64,000 bases of DNA, from NCBI RefSeq assembly GCF_014384785.1, contig NZ_JACRSU010000003.1, positions 62,001 through 126,000 of the forward strand, read 5' to 3'. Shown in pieces: positions 1 to 9,282 of the stretch. The stretch comes from Congzhengia minquanensis. Lineage in GTDB: Bacteria; Bacillota; Clostridia; UBA1381; UBA9506. The notes below the pieces were generated by a model that saw only the letters and a list, made by a program, of their open reading frames with translations, had not been told where the DNA came from and made no database searches. The position numbers were made by a program, and so were the translations under genes. Within the stretch, counting starts at the first letter, position 1; each line of letters begins with the position of its first letter.

Positions 1-695
1 CCGCAGAGGAAGCCAAAGGGATAGGTAAAACAGTCCGCATTTTTCCCCGTGTTCTGGTAAATCAAATCGCGCATCTTTTTCACATCTTCCGTGAACACCT
101 TCTGATAGTGTTCCGTTTTCTCCCCGCGCATTTTCGAACAGCCGTTCCTGCCGCCGGAAATTTTGTGCATGTCGTAAGTATGGTTTTGAATTTCCGTGTG
201 CGTGCTGTTGCTTAACTGATTTACATCGTCCCAGTTTAAATGGGCGTAGGAAACACACCTGTCGTTGATTTTAGAATACTCGTCCGTGTAAGAGCCAACA
301 ATGGAAACAACGGCTTTCATATCATACTTTTCCAAAAGGGGAACGGCATATTCTAAATAAGAAAGATATCCGTCGTCGAAGGTAATCATAACAGGCTTAT
401 CGGGAAGCGGCTCGCCGTCTTCGTGGTAGCGAATCAGCGTGTCTGCTGTGATGGCCGTGTAGCCGTTCTTTTTTAAATATTTTAAATCAGCTTCAAATTC
501 GTCGGGGGAAACAACAAATTTTCCCTGCTTGCTTTTTTCTTTTAAAATGTGGTGATACATAATAATGGGCAGTTCATATTCCGCCCCGCGGGTTTCCTCC
601 GCCAAGCAGCAGATATATGCCCCGGCGTGGAACACGCCAAATATTAAGGCAATACAAGCTGCAAATACAACAAAACGGAATAAAATTCGTTTCAT
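1..695 (-). CDS. Polysaccharide deacetylase, secreted or membrane-anchored (3' end cut by window edge)
   Basis: The gene runs off the left edge, so the C-terminus is missing; about 231 codons are visible. The start is an ATG at 695-693, preceded by AGGAAG. Residues 1-32 form a hydrophobic signal or anchor (MKRILFRFVVFAACIALIFG). A NodB-type deacetylase domain follows: the ITFDDGY motif at about 104-110 carries the catalytic and metal aspartates, HTYDMH at about 172-177 supplies the two metal histidines, and a YPFG motif lies near the truncated end. The family removes acetyl groups from peptidoglycan or exopolysaccharide N-acetylglucosamine outside the membrane. It is divergent from the M23 peptidase gene at 791, with a 95 bp shared upstream region, which suggests envelope remodelling. 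The substrate cannot be told. Confidence 0.88.
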   Translation of the reverse strand, partial: MKRILFRFVVFAACIALIFGVFHAGAYICCLAEETRGAEYELPIIMYHHILKEKSKQGKFVVSPDEFEADLKYLKKNGYTAITADTLIRYHEDGEPLPDKPVMITFDDGYLSYLEYAVPLLEKYDMKAVVSIVGSYTDEYSKINDRCVSYAHLNWDDVNQLSNSTHTEIQNHTYDMHKISGGRNGCSKMRGEKTEHYQKVFTEDVKKMRDLIYQNTGKNADCFTYPFGFLC

Positions 696-790
696 GTCTG
701 TCTTCCTTTCTTTTTTGCAAAACAAGTTATGTTTTAAATTATATTCATGCCAGGCTTGTATCAATCATATATTTCACCGAGGTGAGAATT

Positions 791-1837
791 TTGTTTGAAA
801 AATTAAAAAGCGCAAAGCATTTTTATATCTTTTGCGGTTTGGTTACGGCGGTGTCGCTGCTCACTGCCGGATTTGTGATGGCAAACCCGCCGGAAACGAT
901 TGCAGTAGAGCAAAACCAGGAAGGCAAAGACTTTATAAAATGGGTGGATTTTAACGTGTGTTACACCGCCCTGTCAGACTGCTTAAAATATGATGTGGGC
1001 ACCTACGGCACGGAAAAGCACACAAGCTGGCTGGACCTTTTGGCCTGTCTGGCGTCGAAAAACGGCGGGACGTTTTCCAGCTATAAATCGTCGGACTTAA
1101 AAAAAATTACCGACGAGCTGGAAAAGGGAACCCCGCTTACCGATATAACTGGAAAACTTAAGGCGTTTCCCTATTACCGCGAGGCCTACGAAGGAGTGTT
1201 AGGCGGTTTTGTGGGGGAATTTGAAATTGAAAAGGACGACGGAAACGGCGGTAAGGTCGTGGAGCGAAAATATGGCTTAAAAGCGTTTTCTCCCATTGCA
1301 AAGGGATACAGCTACTCCGATTTTGACGATTTCGGCTCGTCCCGTTCCTATGGTTTTAAACGAAAGCACTTGGGCCACGACATGATGGGCAGCGTGGGAA
1401 CGCCGGTCATTGCAGTGGAATCCGGCTATGTGGAGTGCGTTGGCTGGAACCAATACGGCGGCTGGCGCATTGGAATCAGAAGCTTTGACAAAAAGCGGTA
1501 TTATTACTACGCCCATCTGCGCAAAGACCACCCCTACAACGACATGTATGAGGGAAAAATTGTCACTGCCGGCGAGGTAATCGGCTATCTGGGTATGACG
1601 GGCTACAGCACAAAAGAAAACGTAAACAACATTAACACGCCCCACCTGCATTGGGGAATGCAGCTTATTTTTGACGAATCCCAGAAGGATGCCTTAGCAG
1701 AAATTTGGATAGATATTTACGCTATTACAAAGTTGTTAGACCAAAACAAATCGGCAGTTTACAGGCCAGAGGGCGAAAAAGAATTTTACCGCAAATACCA
1801 GATGTATGAGCCGAATATCGAGGTGTTCGCCGATTGA
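791..1837 (+). CDS. M23-family peptidase, secreted or membrane-anchored
   Basis: The protein has 348 residues. The start is the TTG at 791, chosen because GAGGTGAG lies 5-6 bp upstream and the hydrophobic segment (residues 10-31) then falls at the N-terminus; the upstream in-frame ATG at 617 lies inside the divergent gene. Residues about 50-150 are an unrecognised domain. The C-terminal half is a peptidase M23 domain: HLGHD at 193-197 and HLH at 285-287 are the zinc ligand motifs, and His242 in YAHLRK matches the active-site histidine. M23 enzymes cut peptidoglycan cross-links, although some members are scaffolds; here the catalytic set looks intact. The -35 box of the next promoter overlaps the stop codon. 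Confidence 0.9.
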   Translation: MFEKLKSAKHFYIFCGLVTAVSLLTAGFVMANPPETIAVEQNQEGKDFIKWVDFNVCYTALSDCLKYDVGTYGTEKHTSWLDLLACLASKNGGTFSSYKSSDLKKITDELEKGTPLTDITGKLKAFPYYREAYEGVLGGFVGEFEIEKDDGNGGKVVERKYGLKAFSPIAKGYSYSDFDDFGSSRSYGFKRKHLGHDMMGSVGTPVIAVESGYVECVGWNQYGGWRIGIRSFDKKRYYYYAHLRKDHPYNDMYEGKIVTAGEVIGYLGMTGYSTKENVNNINTPHLHWGMQLIFDESQKDALAEIWIDIYAITKLLDQNKSAVYRPEGEKEFYRKYQMYEPNIEVFAD

Positions 1838-1862
1838 CAAACCGGCTTTCGTTTAGTATAAT
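1834..1862 (+). promoter_or_regulatory. Sigma-A promoter for the GT4 gene
   Basis: TTGACA at 1834-1839 and TATAAT at 1857-1862 are separated by 17 bp. The -35 box overlaps the TGA of the M23 gene. Confidence 0.85.
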
Positions 1863-1910
1863 AAACACAAATGATAAAGGGCGCACACAGGCGCTAAGGC
1901 GGTTTTAAAG

Positions 1911-3197
1911 TTGAAAGTTCTTCAAATCAACGTTTCAAATAGCGGCAGTACGGGAGCAATCGCAAACAGTATCCACAGGCGGCTGCTGCGGGACGGGGCG
2001 GAGTCCCGGTTTTTGTATGCCCGCGGCCCGAAAACGACGGAGCCGGCAGCCCCGACGCAGGCAATGGCCCCGACGCAGTCGGTGCAGACCGCGCCGGAGC
2101 GGTATGTAAACGCACTTTTGTCCCGGCTTTCCGGCCGCGTAGGCTGCTTTGGAAAAAAAAGCACGGACAGGATCTTAGAAAAAATGGAAACCTTTCACCC
2201 CGATGTGGTGCACCTGCATAACCTGCACGGATACTATGCAGACATTTTCCGCCTGCTTGAATTCTTAAAAGAACGGAAAATAAAAACGGTTCTCACGCTC
2301 CATGACGAGTTTTTGTTCACGGGCCGGTGCGCCTTTTCGGGGGACTGTGAAAAATGGCGCGTAAACAGCCCCGGCGGCATTCGCCGCTTTGAGAGCAGCA
2401 AGGCCGCTTTAAAAGAGGTTTTGCCCCCCAGCGCAGCATACAGCCCCGGCGCAGCCGGCGGCTGCGGCAATTGTCCGCGCATGGGCGAATACCCCGCCGC
2501 GCTTTTGGACAAGTCCCGCGCGCTCTGGCTGTTAAAACAACAGGTGTTTTCAGAGTTTCATACCTTAACGGTTGTTTCCCCCTCCCGGTGGCTGGCGGAC
2601 AGGGCAAAAGAAAGTATTTTGTCCGGCCACCCCATTTGCGTTATCCCCAACGGCATTGAGCCGGGCACGTTCTACCCCGGGGAAAACAGCGTAAGGGACG
2701 AATATGAAATAAAAGAGGAACGCGTGGTTCTGGCGGCGGCGCAGAACATTATGAGCGGCCGCAAGGGCGGAGAATATGTGCTGAAGCTGGCGGAAACCAT
2801 GCCCAAAACCCGGTTTTTAATTGTAGGCGCACAGGAAGAGGTTTTGTGCCCGCCCAACGTTACGTTGATTCCGGGAAAACAGAGCCCGGAAGAAATGGCC
2901 AACCTCTACCGCGGGGCAGATGTGTTTTTAATCACCAGCCGGGAGGATAATTTTCCTACCGTTTGCCTGGAGGCCGCGGCCTGCGGCACGCCTGTGGCAG
3001 GCTTTGCAAGCGGCGGCGCGCCGGAAACGGTTTCGCCGAAAGTCTCAAATTTTGTGCCCTTTGGCGATGTTGCCGCTTTAAAATCGGCCGTAAAAGAGCT
3101 GTTCTTGCTGGATAATAAGGAACAAAACGCAAAGCAGTTTTCAGGCGCCGCAGAGGAAATGTATCAGGCGTACCGGAGGATATATCTGTTAAATTAA
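1911..3197 (+). CDS. Glycosyltransferase, GT4/GT-B family
   Basis: The protein has 428 residues and starts at a TTG (1911) with AGGCGG 8-13 bp upstream. It has the GT-B pattern: an N-terminal acceptor half beginning KVLQINVSNSGSTGAIA, with the HDEFLFTGRC loop at about 128-137 typical of this group, and a C-terminal donor half with the EX7E-like region EDNFPTVCLEAAACGTPVAG at about 344-363. Such enzymes transfer a sugar from a nucleotide-sugar to a polysaccharide or lipid acceptor at the cytoplasmic membrane face. The gene has its own promoter (1834-1862). No other polysaccharide cluster gene adjoins it, so the product is unknown. The base composition is more GC-rich than the flanking genes in places. 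Confidence 0.85.
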   Translation: MKVLQINVSNSGSTGAIANSIHRRLLRDGAESRFLYARGPKTTEPAAPTQAMAPTQSVQTAPERYVNALLSRLSGRVGCFGKKSTDRILEKMETFHPDVVHLHNLHGYYADIFRLLEFLKERKIKTVLTLHDEFLFTGRCAFSGDCEKWRVNSPGGIRRFESSKAALKEVLPPSAAYSPGAAGGCGNCPRMGEYPAALLDKSRALWLLKQQVFSEFHTLTVVSPSRWLADRAKESILSGHPICVIPNGIEPGTFYPGENSVRDEYEIKEERVVLAAAQNIMSGRKGGEYVLKLAETMPKTRFLIVGAQEEVLCPPNVTLIPGKQSPEEMANLYRGADVFLITSREDNFPTVCLEAAACGTPVAGFASGGAPETVSPKVSNFVPFGDVAALKSAVKELFLLDNKEQNAKQFSGAAEEMYQAYRRIYLLN

Positions 3198-3208
3198 GAA
3201 AGTTTTAG

Positions 3209-3237
3209 TTGCGAAAACGCTTGATTTGTGATATAAT
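3209..3237 (+). promoter_or_regulatory. Promoter of the mnmG-pgsA operon
   Basis: TATAAT at 3232-3237 is preceded 17 bp upstream by TTGCGA (3209-3214), a 4/6 match to the -35 consensus. Confidence 0.6.
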
Positions 3238-3279
3238 AAATAAGATAAATTTACTTTAGAGAAACCGAAGGAGAGTTCC

Positions 3280-5190
3280 ATGGAAGAAAACAGCGGTTTT
3301 CCGCAAATCCCGGAGAATGCGTGCTACCTTGCAGAAAGCTACGACGTTGTCGTTGTGGGCGCAGGGCACGCGGGCTGCGAGGCGGCATTGGCCTCAGCCA
3401 GGCTGGGCGCAAAAACGGCGGTGTTTGCCTTAAATTTAGACAGCGTGGCCAACATGCCCTGCAATCCGTCAATCGGCGGAACCGCCAAGGGCCACCTTGT
3501 GCGGGAAATCGACGCTTTGGGCGGCGAAATGGGCAAGGCGGCGGACAAAACCTTTTTGCAGTCGCGAATGCTAAACCGCGGCAAAGGGCCGGCTGTTTAC
3601 TCCCTTCGAGTGCAGTCTGACAGGCGGGCATACCAGCAGGTAATGAAGCATACCCTTGAGCTGACTGAAAACTTAGACTTAAAACAGGCCGAGGTCACAT
3701 CGCTTTTTATAGAAAATAATCAGGTTTTAGGCGTTGTAACCCACACGGGCGCGTTTTATCCGGCGAAGTGCGTCGTCATTGCCAGCGGCACCTATTTAAA
3801 GGGAAAAATTATCATCGGAGACACGGCTTACGCCGGCGGGCCGGACGGAACCAGGGCAGCGGAAGGGCTGTCTGCGTCTTTGCTTGCGTGCGGCGTGCAG
3901 CTTATGCGGTTTAAAACCGGCACCCCTGCCAGAGTGAACCGGAGTACCGTGGACTTTTCTAAAATGGAACGTCAGGACGGGGACGAAACCATCACGCCCT
4001 TTTCCTTTGAAACCGAAAATCCGGGAGAGAATAAAGAATCCTGTTATTTAACATATACAAATGCAGAAACGCATAAAATTATCATGGACAACCTGCACCG
4101 CTCACCGCTTTACAGCGGCAAAATCGAGGGCGTCGGCCCGCGGTATTGCCCTTCGATTGAAGATAAGGTCGTGCGGTTTCACGATAAAGAACGCCACCAG
4201 CTTTTTATCGAGCCGATGGGCGAAAATACCGAAGAAATGTACGTGCAGGGCATGTCGTCCAGCTTGCCGGAGGACGTGCAGATAAAAATGCTCAGAAGCA
4301 TAAAGGGCTTAGAAAACGTAAAAATGATGCGCACAGCCTACGCCATTGAGTATGACTGTATCGACCCCACCCAGCTGGATTTAACGCTGGAATTTAAAGA
4401 AATCCGCGGCCTGTTCGGCGCAGGACAGTTTAATGGCAGCTCCGGCTATGAGGAGGCGGCGGCCCAGGGCTTAATTGCCGGGATTAACGCGGCAAGAAAA
4501 ACCCAGGGAAAGCCCCCCGTGGCGCTGGACCGTTCCACCAGCTATATCGGAACGCTGATTGACGATTTGGTGACCAAAGGTACCCATGAGCCATACCGGA
4601 TGATGACGTCGCGGTCGGAATACCGGCTTTTGCTCCGGCAGGACAATGCCGATGCAAGACTCACCCCCCTGGGCCATGAAATCGGCTTAATTTCAGACCG
4701 GCGGTATGCATTATTTTGTAAAAAGCAGGAAAGAATTGAAGGGGAAATAAAACGGCTTGAAAAAATAGTGCTTCCGCCGTCAGATGCAGTGCTGTCCTTT
4801 TTAAAGGAACACGGCTCAACCCCGATCTCTACCGGCGCAAAGTTCTGCGATTTGCTAAAACGCCCCGAGCTTGACTATAGGGGGCTAATCTCTCTGATTG
4901 GCGAAGAGCAGGGCCTTACCGGGCAGGAGGCCGAGGAAGTCGAAATTTTGATAAAATACGAGGGATACATTGCCCGGCAGCAAAAACAGGTGGAACAGTT
5001 TAAAAAGTTAGAAGAGCGCAGATTGCCGGAGGGGATTGACTATGAAAAAATTGACGGACTGCGGATTGAAGCAAGACAAAAGCTTGTGAAAATGCGCCCG
5101 TCCTCCATTGGCCAGGCGGGAAGAATTTCCGGGGTAAGCCCGGCGGACATCTCGGTTCTTTTGGTGTATTTAGAGCAGAACCGCCTGTAA
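3280..5190 (+). CDS. mnmG: tRNA uridine-5-carboxymethylaminomethyl(34) synthesis enzyme MnmG (GidA)
   Basis: The 636 residues match the usual MnmG length. With MnmE this FAD enzyme installs the (carboxymethyl)aminomethyl group on wobble U34 of several tRNAs in the cytoplasm. The FAD-binding [10 protein letters not shown] lies near residues 27-36, followed by the family signature [14 protein letters not shown], the [12 protein letters not shown] segment and the conserved C-terminal tRNA-binding helical domain ending in [14 protein letters not shown] sequence (here [14 protein letters not shown]). The ATG start is preceded by GGAGAG. It heads a run of closely spaced same-strand genes; mnmE and rsmG, its frequent partners, are not in the window. 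Confidence 0.97.
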   Translation: MEENSGFPQIPENACYLAESYDVVVVGAGHAGCEAALASARLGAKTAVFALNLDSVANMPCNPSIGGTAKGHLVREIDALGGEMGKAADKTFLQSRMLNRGKGPAVYSLRVQSDRRAYQQVMKHTLELTENLDLKQAEVTSLFIENNQVLGVVTHTGAFYPAKCVVIASGTYLKGKIIIGDTAYAGGPDGTRAAEGLSASLLACGVQLMRFKTGTPARVNRSTVDFSKMERQDGDETITPFSFETENPGENKESCYLTYTNAETHKIIMDNLHRSPLYSGKIEGVGPRYCPSIEDKVVRFHDKERHQLFIEPMGENTEEMYVQGMSSSLPEDVQIKMLRSIKGLENVKMMRTAYAIEYDCIDPTQLDLTLEFKEIRGLFGAGQFNGSSGYEEAAAQGLIAGINAARKTQGKPPVALDRSTSYIGTLIDDLVTKGTHEPYRMMTSRSEYRLLLRQDNADARLTPLGHEIGLISDRRYALFCKKQERIEGEIKRLEKIVLPPSDAVLSFLKEHGSTPISTGAKFCDLLKRPELDYRGLISLIGEEQGLTGQEAEEVEILIKYEGYIARQQKQVEQFKKLEERRLPEGIDYEKIDGLRIEARQKLVKMRPSSIGQAGRISGVSPADISVLLVYLEQNRL

Positions 5191-5215
5191 AAAAGACAGG
5201 AAAGGAATTTTTCTT

Positions 5216-6094
5216 ATGATAAAGAGCATGACAGGCTACGGCCGCTGCGAACACATTGACGAAAACAGAAAAATCGTGATAGACATTCGTTCTGTCAACT
5301 CCAGATACTGCGACATTTCCGTGAAAGTCCCCAGAGCCTACGGCTATCTGGAGGATAAAATTAAGGAAACCGTGTCCGGCGAAATATCCCGGGGCAAGGT
5401 TGAGGTTTTTGTTTACATAGAAAACTATACCAATGAGGATAAGGTCGTCAGCTTAGACCATGTTTTAGCTGAAAACTATTATAATGTTTTAAAAGAGCTG
5501 AAAGAAACATATAATTTAAGAAACGACATCTGCCTGTCAGACCTTTCGCGCTTTTCCGATATCTTCATTACGCGCCAGCAGGAGGAGGATAAAGACAAGG
5601 TCTGGGAGATGGTGTCCGCCTGCTTAAACGGCGCAGTGGAGGACTTTGTTGCCATGCGGCTCCGGGAAGGCGGGCGCCTGCGGGAAAACCTGGTGTCGCG
5701 TGCGTCGGCAATTCAGGACTTAATTGCCGAAATTGAAACGCGCACGCCGCAGATTGTGGAGGAATATTCCAAAAAATTGAAAGAGAGAATGACCGAACTT
5801 CTGGGCAATTTTCAAATTGACGAGTCGCGTCTTTTAACTGAGGTGGGCATTATGGCCGACCGTGTCTGCATCGACGAAGAACTGGTCCGCTTAAAAAGCC
5901 ATTTCAAAGAATTGGAAAAAATTCTTGCGCTGTCTGAGCCTGTGGGCCGGAAATTAGACTTCCTGGTGCAGGAGATTAACCGGGAAACCAACACCATCGG
6001 CTCAAAGGCGAACGACTTTGGAATTGCGAAACATGTTGTGGAGATAAAATCTGAAATAGAAAAGCTGCGGGAGCAAATTCAGAATATAGAGTAA
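5216..6094 (+). CDS. YicC/YloC family endoribonuclease
   Basis: The protein has 292 residues, the family's standard length, and opens with the diagnostic MIKSMTGYGR. The C-terminal DUF1732-type helical region contains REGGRLRENL and QEINRETNTIGSKA, which are the most conserved YicC blocks. Members act as cytoplasmic endoribonucleases linked to stationary-phase survival and small-RNA turnover. The gene starts 25 bp after mnmG with GGAAAGGAA as ribosome binding site and is followed 18 bp later by remA, the classical Bacillota order yicC-remA-gmk-rpoZ. Confidence 0.93.
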   Translation: MIKSMTGYGRCEHIDENRKIVIDIRSVNSRYCDISVKVPRAYGYLEDKIKETVSGEISRGKVEVFVYIENYTNEDKVVSLDHVLAENYYNVLKELKETYNLRNDICLSDLSRFSDIFITRQQEEDKDKVWEMVSACLNGAVEDFVAMRLREGGRLRENLVSRASAIQDLIAEIETRTPQIVEEYSKKLKERMTELLGNFQIDESRLLTEVGIMADRVCIDEELVRLKSHFKELEKILALSEPVGRKLDFLVQEINRETNTIGSKANDFGIAKHVVEIKSEIEKLREQIQNIE

Positions 6095-6112
6095 CGTTAG
6101 GAGAACAGTCAC

Positions 6113-6397
6113 ATGAAGCTTATCAATATCGGATTCGGTAACATTATTTCAGCAAACCGGCTGGTGGCCATTGTCAGCCCGGAATCGGCGCCGATTAAGC
6201 GCGTGATTCAGGACGCAAGAGACCGCGGCATGTTAATTGATGCAACGTATGGCAGACGCACCCGGGCCGTGATTATTATGGACAGCGACCATATCATTCT
6301 GTCTGCCGTTCAGCCCGGCACCGTGGCCCACAGGCTGGATGAAAACGCCGTGGTTGAAGAGCCGGAGGAATCGGGGGACGAAGACGATGAAGCCTAA
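6113..6397 (+). CDS. remA: RemA-family extracellular matrix regulator (DUF370)
   Basis: The protein has 94 residues. The sequence [20 protein letters not shown] and the following [27 protein letters not shown] block are the DUF370/RemA signature. In Bacillus subtilis RemA is a DNA-binding activator of biofilm matrix and osmoprotection genes; its role in clostridia is inferred only. The tail from about 83 onward is acidic ([14 protein letters not shown]). The last 11 bp overlap gmk, which implies translational coupling. Confidence 0.92.
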   Translation: MKLINIGFGNIISANRLVAIVSPESAPIKRVIQDARDRGMLIDATYGRRTRAVIIMDSDHIILSAVQPGTVAHRLDENAVVEEPEESGDEDDEA

Positions 6398-6989
6398 CCG
6401 CGGACTTTTGGTGGTGCTGTCGGGTCCTTCCGGCTCCGGCAAGGGAACGGTTCTTAAGCGGGCAATGCAAAAAAATGAACAGCTCGAATTATCCGTTTCC
6501 GTCACCACAAGGGCGCCCAGAGAGGGCGAAATTGACGGCGTAAATTATTATTTTTTAACGCCCGAAGCGTTTCAGAATTTGCTGGTGGAAGACGGGCTTT
6601 TGGAGTGGGCCGAATTTTGCGGAAATTTCTACGGCACACCCCGTGAGAAAATTGAACAGCGGTTAAACGAGGGAAAAGATGTGGTGCTGGAAATTGAAGT
6701 GCAGGGTGCGATGAAGGTGCGTGCGGCGTTCCCCGACGCGGTGCTGATTTTTAATCTGCCCCCGTCTTTGGAGGAGCTGAAAAACAGGCTTATCGGAAGA
6801 CAAACAGAACCGCCGGAGGTTGTGGAAAAGCGGATGAACACCGCGGTTTGGGAGCTTTCCCAGGCAGAAAATTATGACTATGTGATTGTAAACGACAATG
6901 TGGAGGACGCGGCGAATGCGTTTCTTTCCATTTTAAGCAGTGAAAAATGTAAAACAGCGAGAAACAAGGCGTTGCTTGCGCATTTTTAA
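6387..6989 (+). CDS. gmk: Guanylate kinase
   Basis: The protein has 200 residues and phosphorylates GMP to GDP with ATP in the cytoplasm. The start at 6387 is chosen over an in-frame ATG at 6339 because it gives the normal N-terminus and has GGGGGA upstream. The P-loop GPSGSGKGT lies near residues 11-19, the GMP-binding [19 protein letters not shown] follows, and the YGTPREKIE and EIEVQGA motifs are intact. It overlaps remA by 11 bp and sits 29 bp before rpoZ. Confidence 0.97.
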   Translation: MKPNRGLLVVLSGPSGSGKGTVLKRAMQKNEQLELSVSVTTRAPREGEIDGVNYYFLTPEAFQNLLVEDGLLEWAEFCGNFYGTPREKIEQRLNEGKDVVLEIEVQGAMKVRAAFPDAVLIFNLPPSLEELKNRLIGRQTEPPEVVEKRMNTAVWELSQAENYDYVIVNDNVEDAANAFLSILSSEKCKTARNKALLAHF

Positions 6990-7018
6990 GATAAAAAATT
7001 GAAAGGATTGATTTTGTT

Positions 7019-7342
7019 ATGATGCTATACCCGTCTATTGTAGACCTTTTGGAGAAAGCGGGCAGTAAATACAGCTTGGTGATCGCGGCTTCTAAGCGCG
7101 CGCGGGAAATCTGCGAGGAAGGGGAGGAAGAAGGCGAACCCTTAGACGGCGCAAGGGGAATTTCCCAGGCGGCGGAAGAAATTGCCGACGGCACGCTTTC
7201 CATCATCAATTACGAGGGCACAGATGGCATTATCGAAAAGGTGCTGCACAACACAGAAGAACTCTATGCAGAAGCCGGCAAAGAAACGGAGAATAACGCT
7301 GAAGGGGAAGCTGCGCCGGAAGACGAACAGGAAAATGACTAA
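7019..7342 (+). CDS. rpoZ: DNA-directed RNA polymerase omega subunit
   Basis: The protein has 107 residues. MLYPSIVDLL, then KYSLVIAASKRAREI and an AAEEIADGTLSI stretch are the omega signature; omega helps the beta-prime subunit fold and assemble. The C-terminal 35 residues are acidic and low complexity (TENNAEGEAAPEDEQEND), longer than the core family. The start is one of two adjacent ATG codons behind AAAGGA. Its stop overlaps rimO by 8 bp. Confidence 0.95.
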   Translation: MMLYPSIVDLLEKAGSKYSLVIAASKRAREICEEGEEEGEPLDGARGISQAAEEIADGTLSIINYEGTDGIIEKVLHNTEELYAEAGKETENNAEGEAAPEDEQEND

Positions 7343-8660
7343 CATCGGAATTGTGTCCCTGGGCTGCCCGAAAAACAGGGTAGACACGGAGAACATGCTG
7401 GGAATTTTGGGAAACGAGGGCTTCGGCATTGTGGCAAACCCGGAGGAAGCCGACATTATCATTGTCAACACCTGCGGTTTTATCGACGCGGCAAAAGAGG
7501 AGTCGATTGCCACCGTTTTGGAAATGGCCGAATTTAAAAAGAAAAAGTGCAAACTGTTGATTATGGCAGGATGCCTGGCGGAACGCTATTCCGGCGATAT
7601 TTTAGCCGAGCTTCCGGAGGTAGACGCGGTGGTTGGCACCGGAGACTACCACAAAATTGCAGAGGTTATTAAAAAAGCGCAGTCCGGCGAAAAGCCGGTG
7701 CTGTCGGGCCATATTGACGACGAAATCCCCGAGGGCCTGCCCCGGATTTTAAGCACCGGGAGCGCAAGCGCATATTTAAAAATTGCCGATGGGTGCGACA
7801 ACAAATGCACCTACTGCGTTATCCCAAAGCTAAGAGGAAAATACAGAAGCCGCCCCATGGAAGATATCTTGTCGGAAGCGGAGGCGCTGGCAAAAGAGGG
7901 CGTGCGGGAGCTGATTGTCATTGCGCAGGACACCACGCGCTACGGCTATGACCTCTATGGGGAAGAAAAACTTTCCGCGCTCCTTACGCGGCTGTGCCAA
8001 ATCGAGGCTGTCCATTGGGTGCGGGTGCACTATATGTACCCCGAATCCATAACGGACAGCATGATAGAGGTTTTTGCGGCCAACGAAAAGCTCGTGAACT
8101 ATATGGATATTCCCATTCAGCATATTAATGACCGTATCTTAAAGCTCATGGGCAGAAAAACCACAAAGGAACAGATAACGAACTTAATTGAAAAACTTCG
8201 GAGCAGAATCCCGGATTTAACCCTTCGTACCTCGCTCATTGCGGGCTTCCCGTCGGAAACGGAGGAAGAGTTTTCAGAGCTTTTGGAATTTATTAAAAGT
8301 ACAAAGTTTGAACGGCTGGGCGTTTTTGCGTATTCACAGGAAGAAAACACCGCCGCCGCCCGCCTTCCGGAACAACTTGAAGAAAGCGTGAAGATTGCAC
8401 GGCAGGAGCGGGCAATGGAAGCGCAGAACGAAATTTCGGCGGCGCACCAAAGAAGCAAAATCGGCAAAACCGTGGAGGTGCTGACGGAAGGGTACGACGA
8501 AGAGAACCTAATGTATTTCGGAAGATGCGCCGCGGATTCTATCGAGGTGGATACCACTACGTTTTTTGCTGCGGAAGACGAAGTTTTAATTGGCAGCTTT
8601 GTAAAAGTGAAAATTTTAGACGCCGACAGCTACGACTGCACTGGTGTGCAGGTAGAGTGA
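7335..8660 (+). CDS. rimO: Ribosomal protein uS12 methylthiotransferase RimO
   Basis: The protein has 441 residues. The ATG at 7335 gives the canonical start MTNIGIVSLGCPKNRVDTE. Three cysteines of the UPF0004 domain (11, 47, 80) hold one 4Fe-4S cluster and the radical SAM triad CDNKCTYC (154, 158, 161) holds the other. The C-terminus (about 375-441) is the TRAM domain. The GCPKNRVDTE start and the DGCDNKCTYCVIP context favour RimO over the related tRNA enzyme MiaB. It methylthiolates an aspartate of ribosomal protein S12. It overlaps rpoZ and lies 20 bp before pgsA. Confidence 0.95.
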   Translation: MTNIGIVSLGCPKNRVDTENMLGILGNEGFGIVANPEEADIIIVNTCGFIDAAKEESIATVLEMAEFKKKKCKLLIMAGCLAERYSGDILAELPEVDAVVGTGDYHKIAEVIKKAQSGEKPVLSGHIDDEIPEGLPRILSTGSASAYLKIADGCDNKCTYCVIPKLRGKYRSRPMEDILSEAEALAKEGVRELIVIAQDTTRYGYDLYGEEKLSALLTRLCQIEAVHWVRVHYMYPESITDSMIEVFAANEKLVNYMDIPIQHINDRILKLMGRKTTKEQITNLIEKLRSRIPDLTLRTSLIAGFPSETEEEFSELLEFIKSTKFERLGVFAYSQEENTAAARLPEQLEESVKIARQERAMEAQNEISAAHQRSKIGKTVEVLTEGYDEENLMYFGRCAADSIEVDTTTFFAAEDEVLIGSFVKVKILDADSYDCTGVQVE

Positions 8661-8680
8661 GCGTAAAAGGGGACATGATA

Positions 8681-9208
8681 TTGAACACACCAAATAAATT
8701 AACGCTGCTAAGGGTCATAATGATTCCGCTTTTCATTGTGTTTTTTCTTTATGATTTTGTTCCATATTCCAATATAATTGCCATTGTGCTGTTCGCGGCC
8801 GCATTTTTTACCGACTGGCTGGACGGCCGCCTGGCAAGAAAAAACAACCAGGTAACAAACTTTGGAAAAATAATGGACCCCCTGGCGGACAAAGTTTTGG
8901 TTTCCGCCGCCATGGTGTGCTTAACCTGGACAAAAATCGTGAATCCCTGGATTACGATTGTGATTTTGGCGCGGGAATTTACGGTTTCGGGCATCCGCAT
9001 AGCGGCGGCGGCCGAGGGCAACGTGGTTGCGGCCAGCATCTGGGGAAAACTGAAAACCTCCTGGCAGTTTATTGCCATAACAACCGCCCTGATTTTTATG
9101 CAAAAGGTTCTCATTGTGGATATCTGCATGTGGATAAACCTGATATTAACGCTGTTTTCCGGCGTTGATTACGTGGTGAAAAATAAAAAATACTTGTCTT
9201 ATAAATAG
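8681..9208 (+). CDS. pgsA: CDP-diacylglycerol--glycerol-3-phosphate 3-phosphatidyltransferase
   Basis: The protein has 175 residues and is an integral membrane enzyme making phosphatidylglycerophosphate. The TTG at 8681 is preferred because AAAAGGGGA lies 7 bp upstream and the N-terminus then reads MNTPNKLTLLRV, as in the family; an ATG at 8675 is a 2-codon-longer alternative with almost no spacing. The CDP-alcohol phosphotransferase motif is spread over DWLDGRLARKNNQVTNFGKIMDPLADK at about 46-72. About five hydrophobic helices follow. It is the last gene of the mnmG operon; a terminator follows at 9215. Confidence 0.93.
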   Translation: MNTPNKLTLLRVIMIPLFIVFFLYDFVPYSNIIAIVLFAAAFFTDWLDGRLARKNNQVTNFGKIMDPLADKVLVSAAMVCLTWTKIVNPWITIVILAREFTVSGIRIAAAAEGNVVAASIWGKLKTSWQFIAITTALIFMQKVLIVDICMWINLILTLFSGVDYVVKNKKYLSYK

Positions 9209-9214
9209 CCTGCG

Positions 9215-9244
9215 GCTGCCCGCGAAAGCGGACAGCTGTTTTTT
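9215..9244 (+). terminator. Rho-independent terminator after pgsA
   Basis: A GC-rich stem 9215-9223 / 9228-9236 with one C-A mismatch and a GAAA tetraloop is followed by a T-run. Confidence 0.8.
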
Positions 9245-9282
9245 AACCGTGCACGTTGTGCATTCGGAAAGGAAGTGTTATT

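Noticed and set aside
565-798. 77-codon plus-strand frame
   Set aside because: It is antisense to the polysaccharide deacetylase gene and lacks a ribosome binding site.
1277-1651. 124-codon minus-strand frame opposite the M23 peptidase
   Set aside because: Antisense shadow of the conserved metallopeptidase domain.
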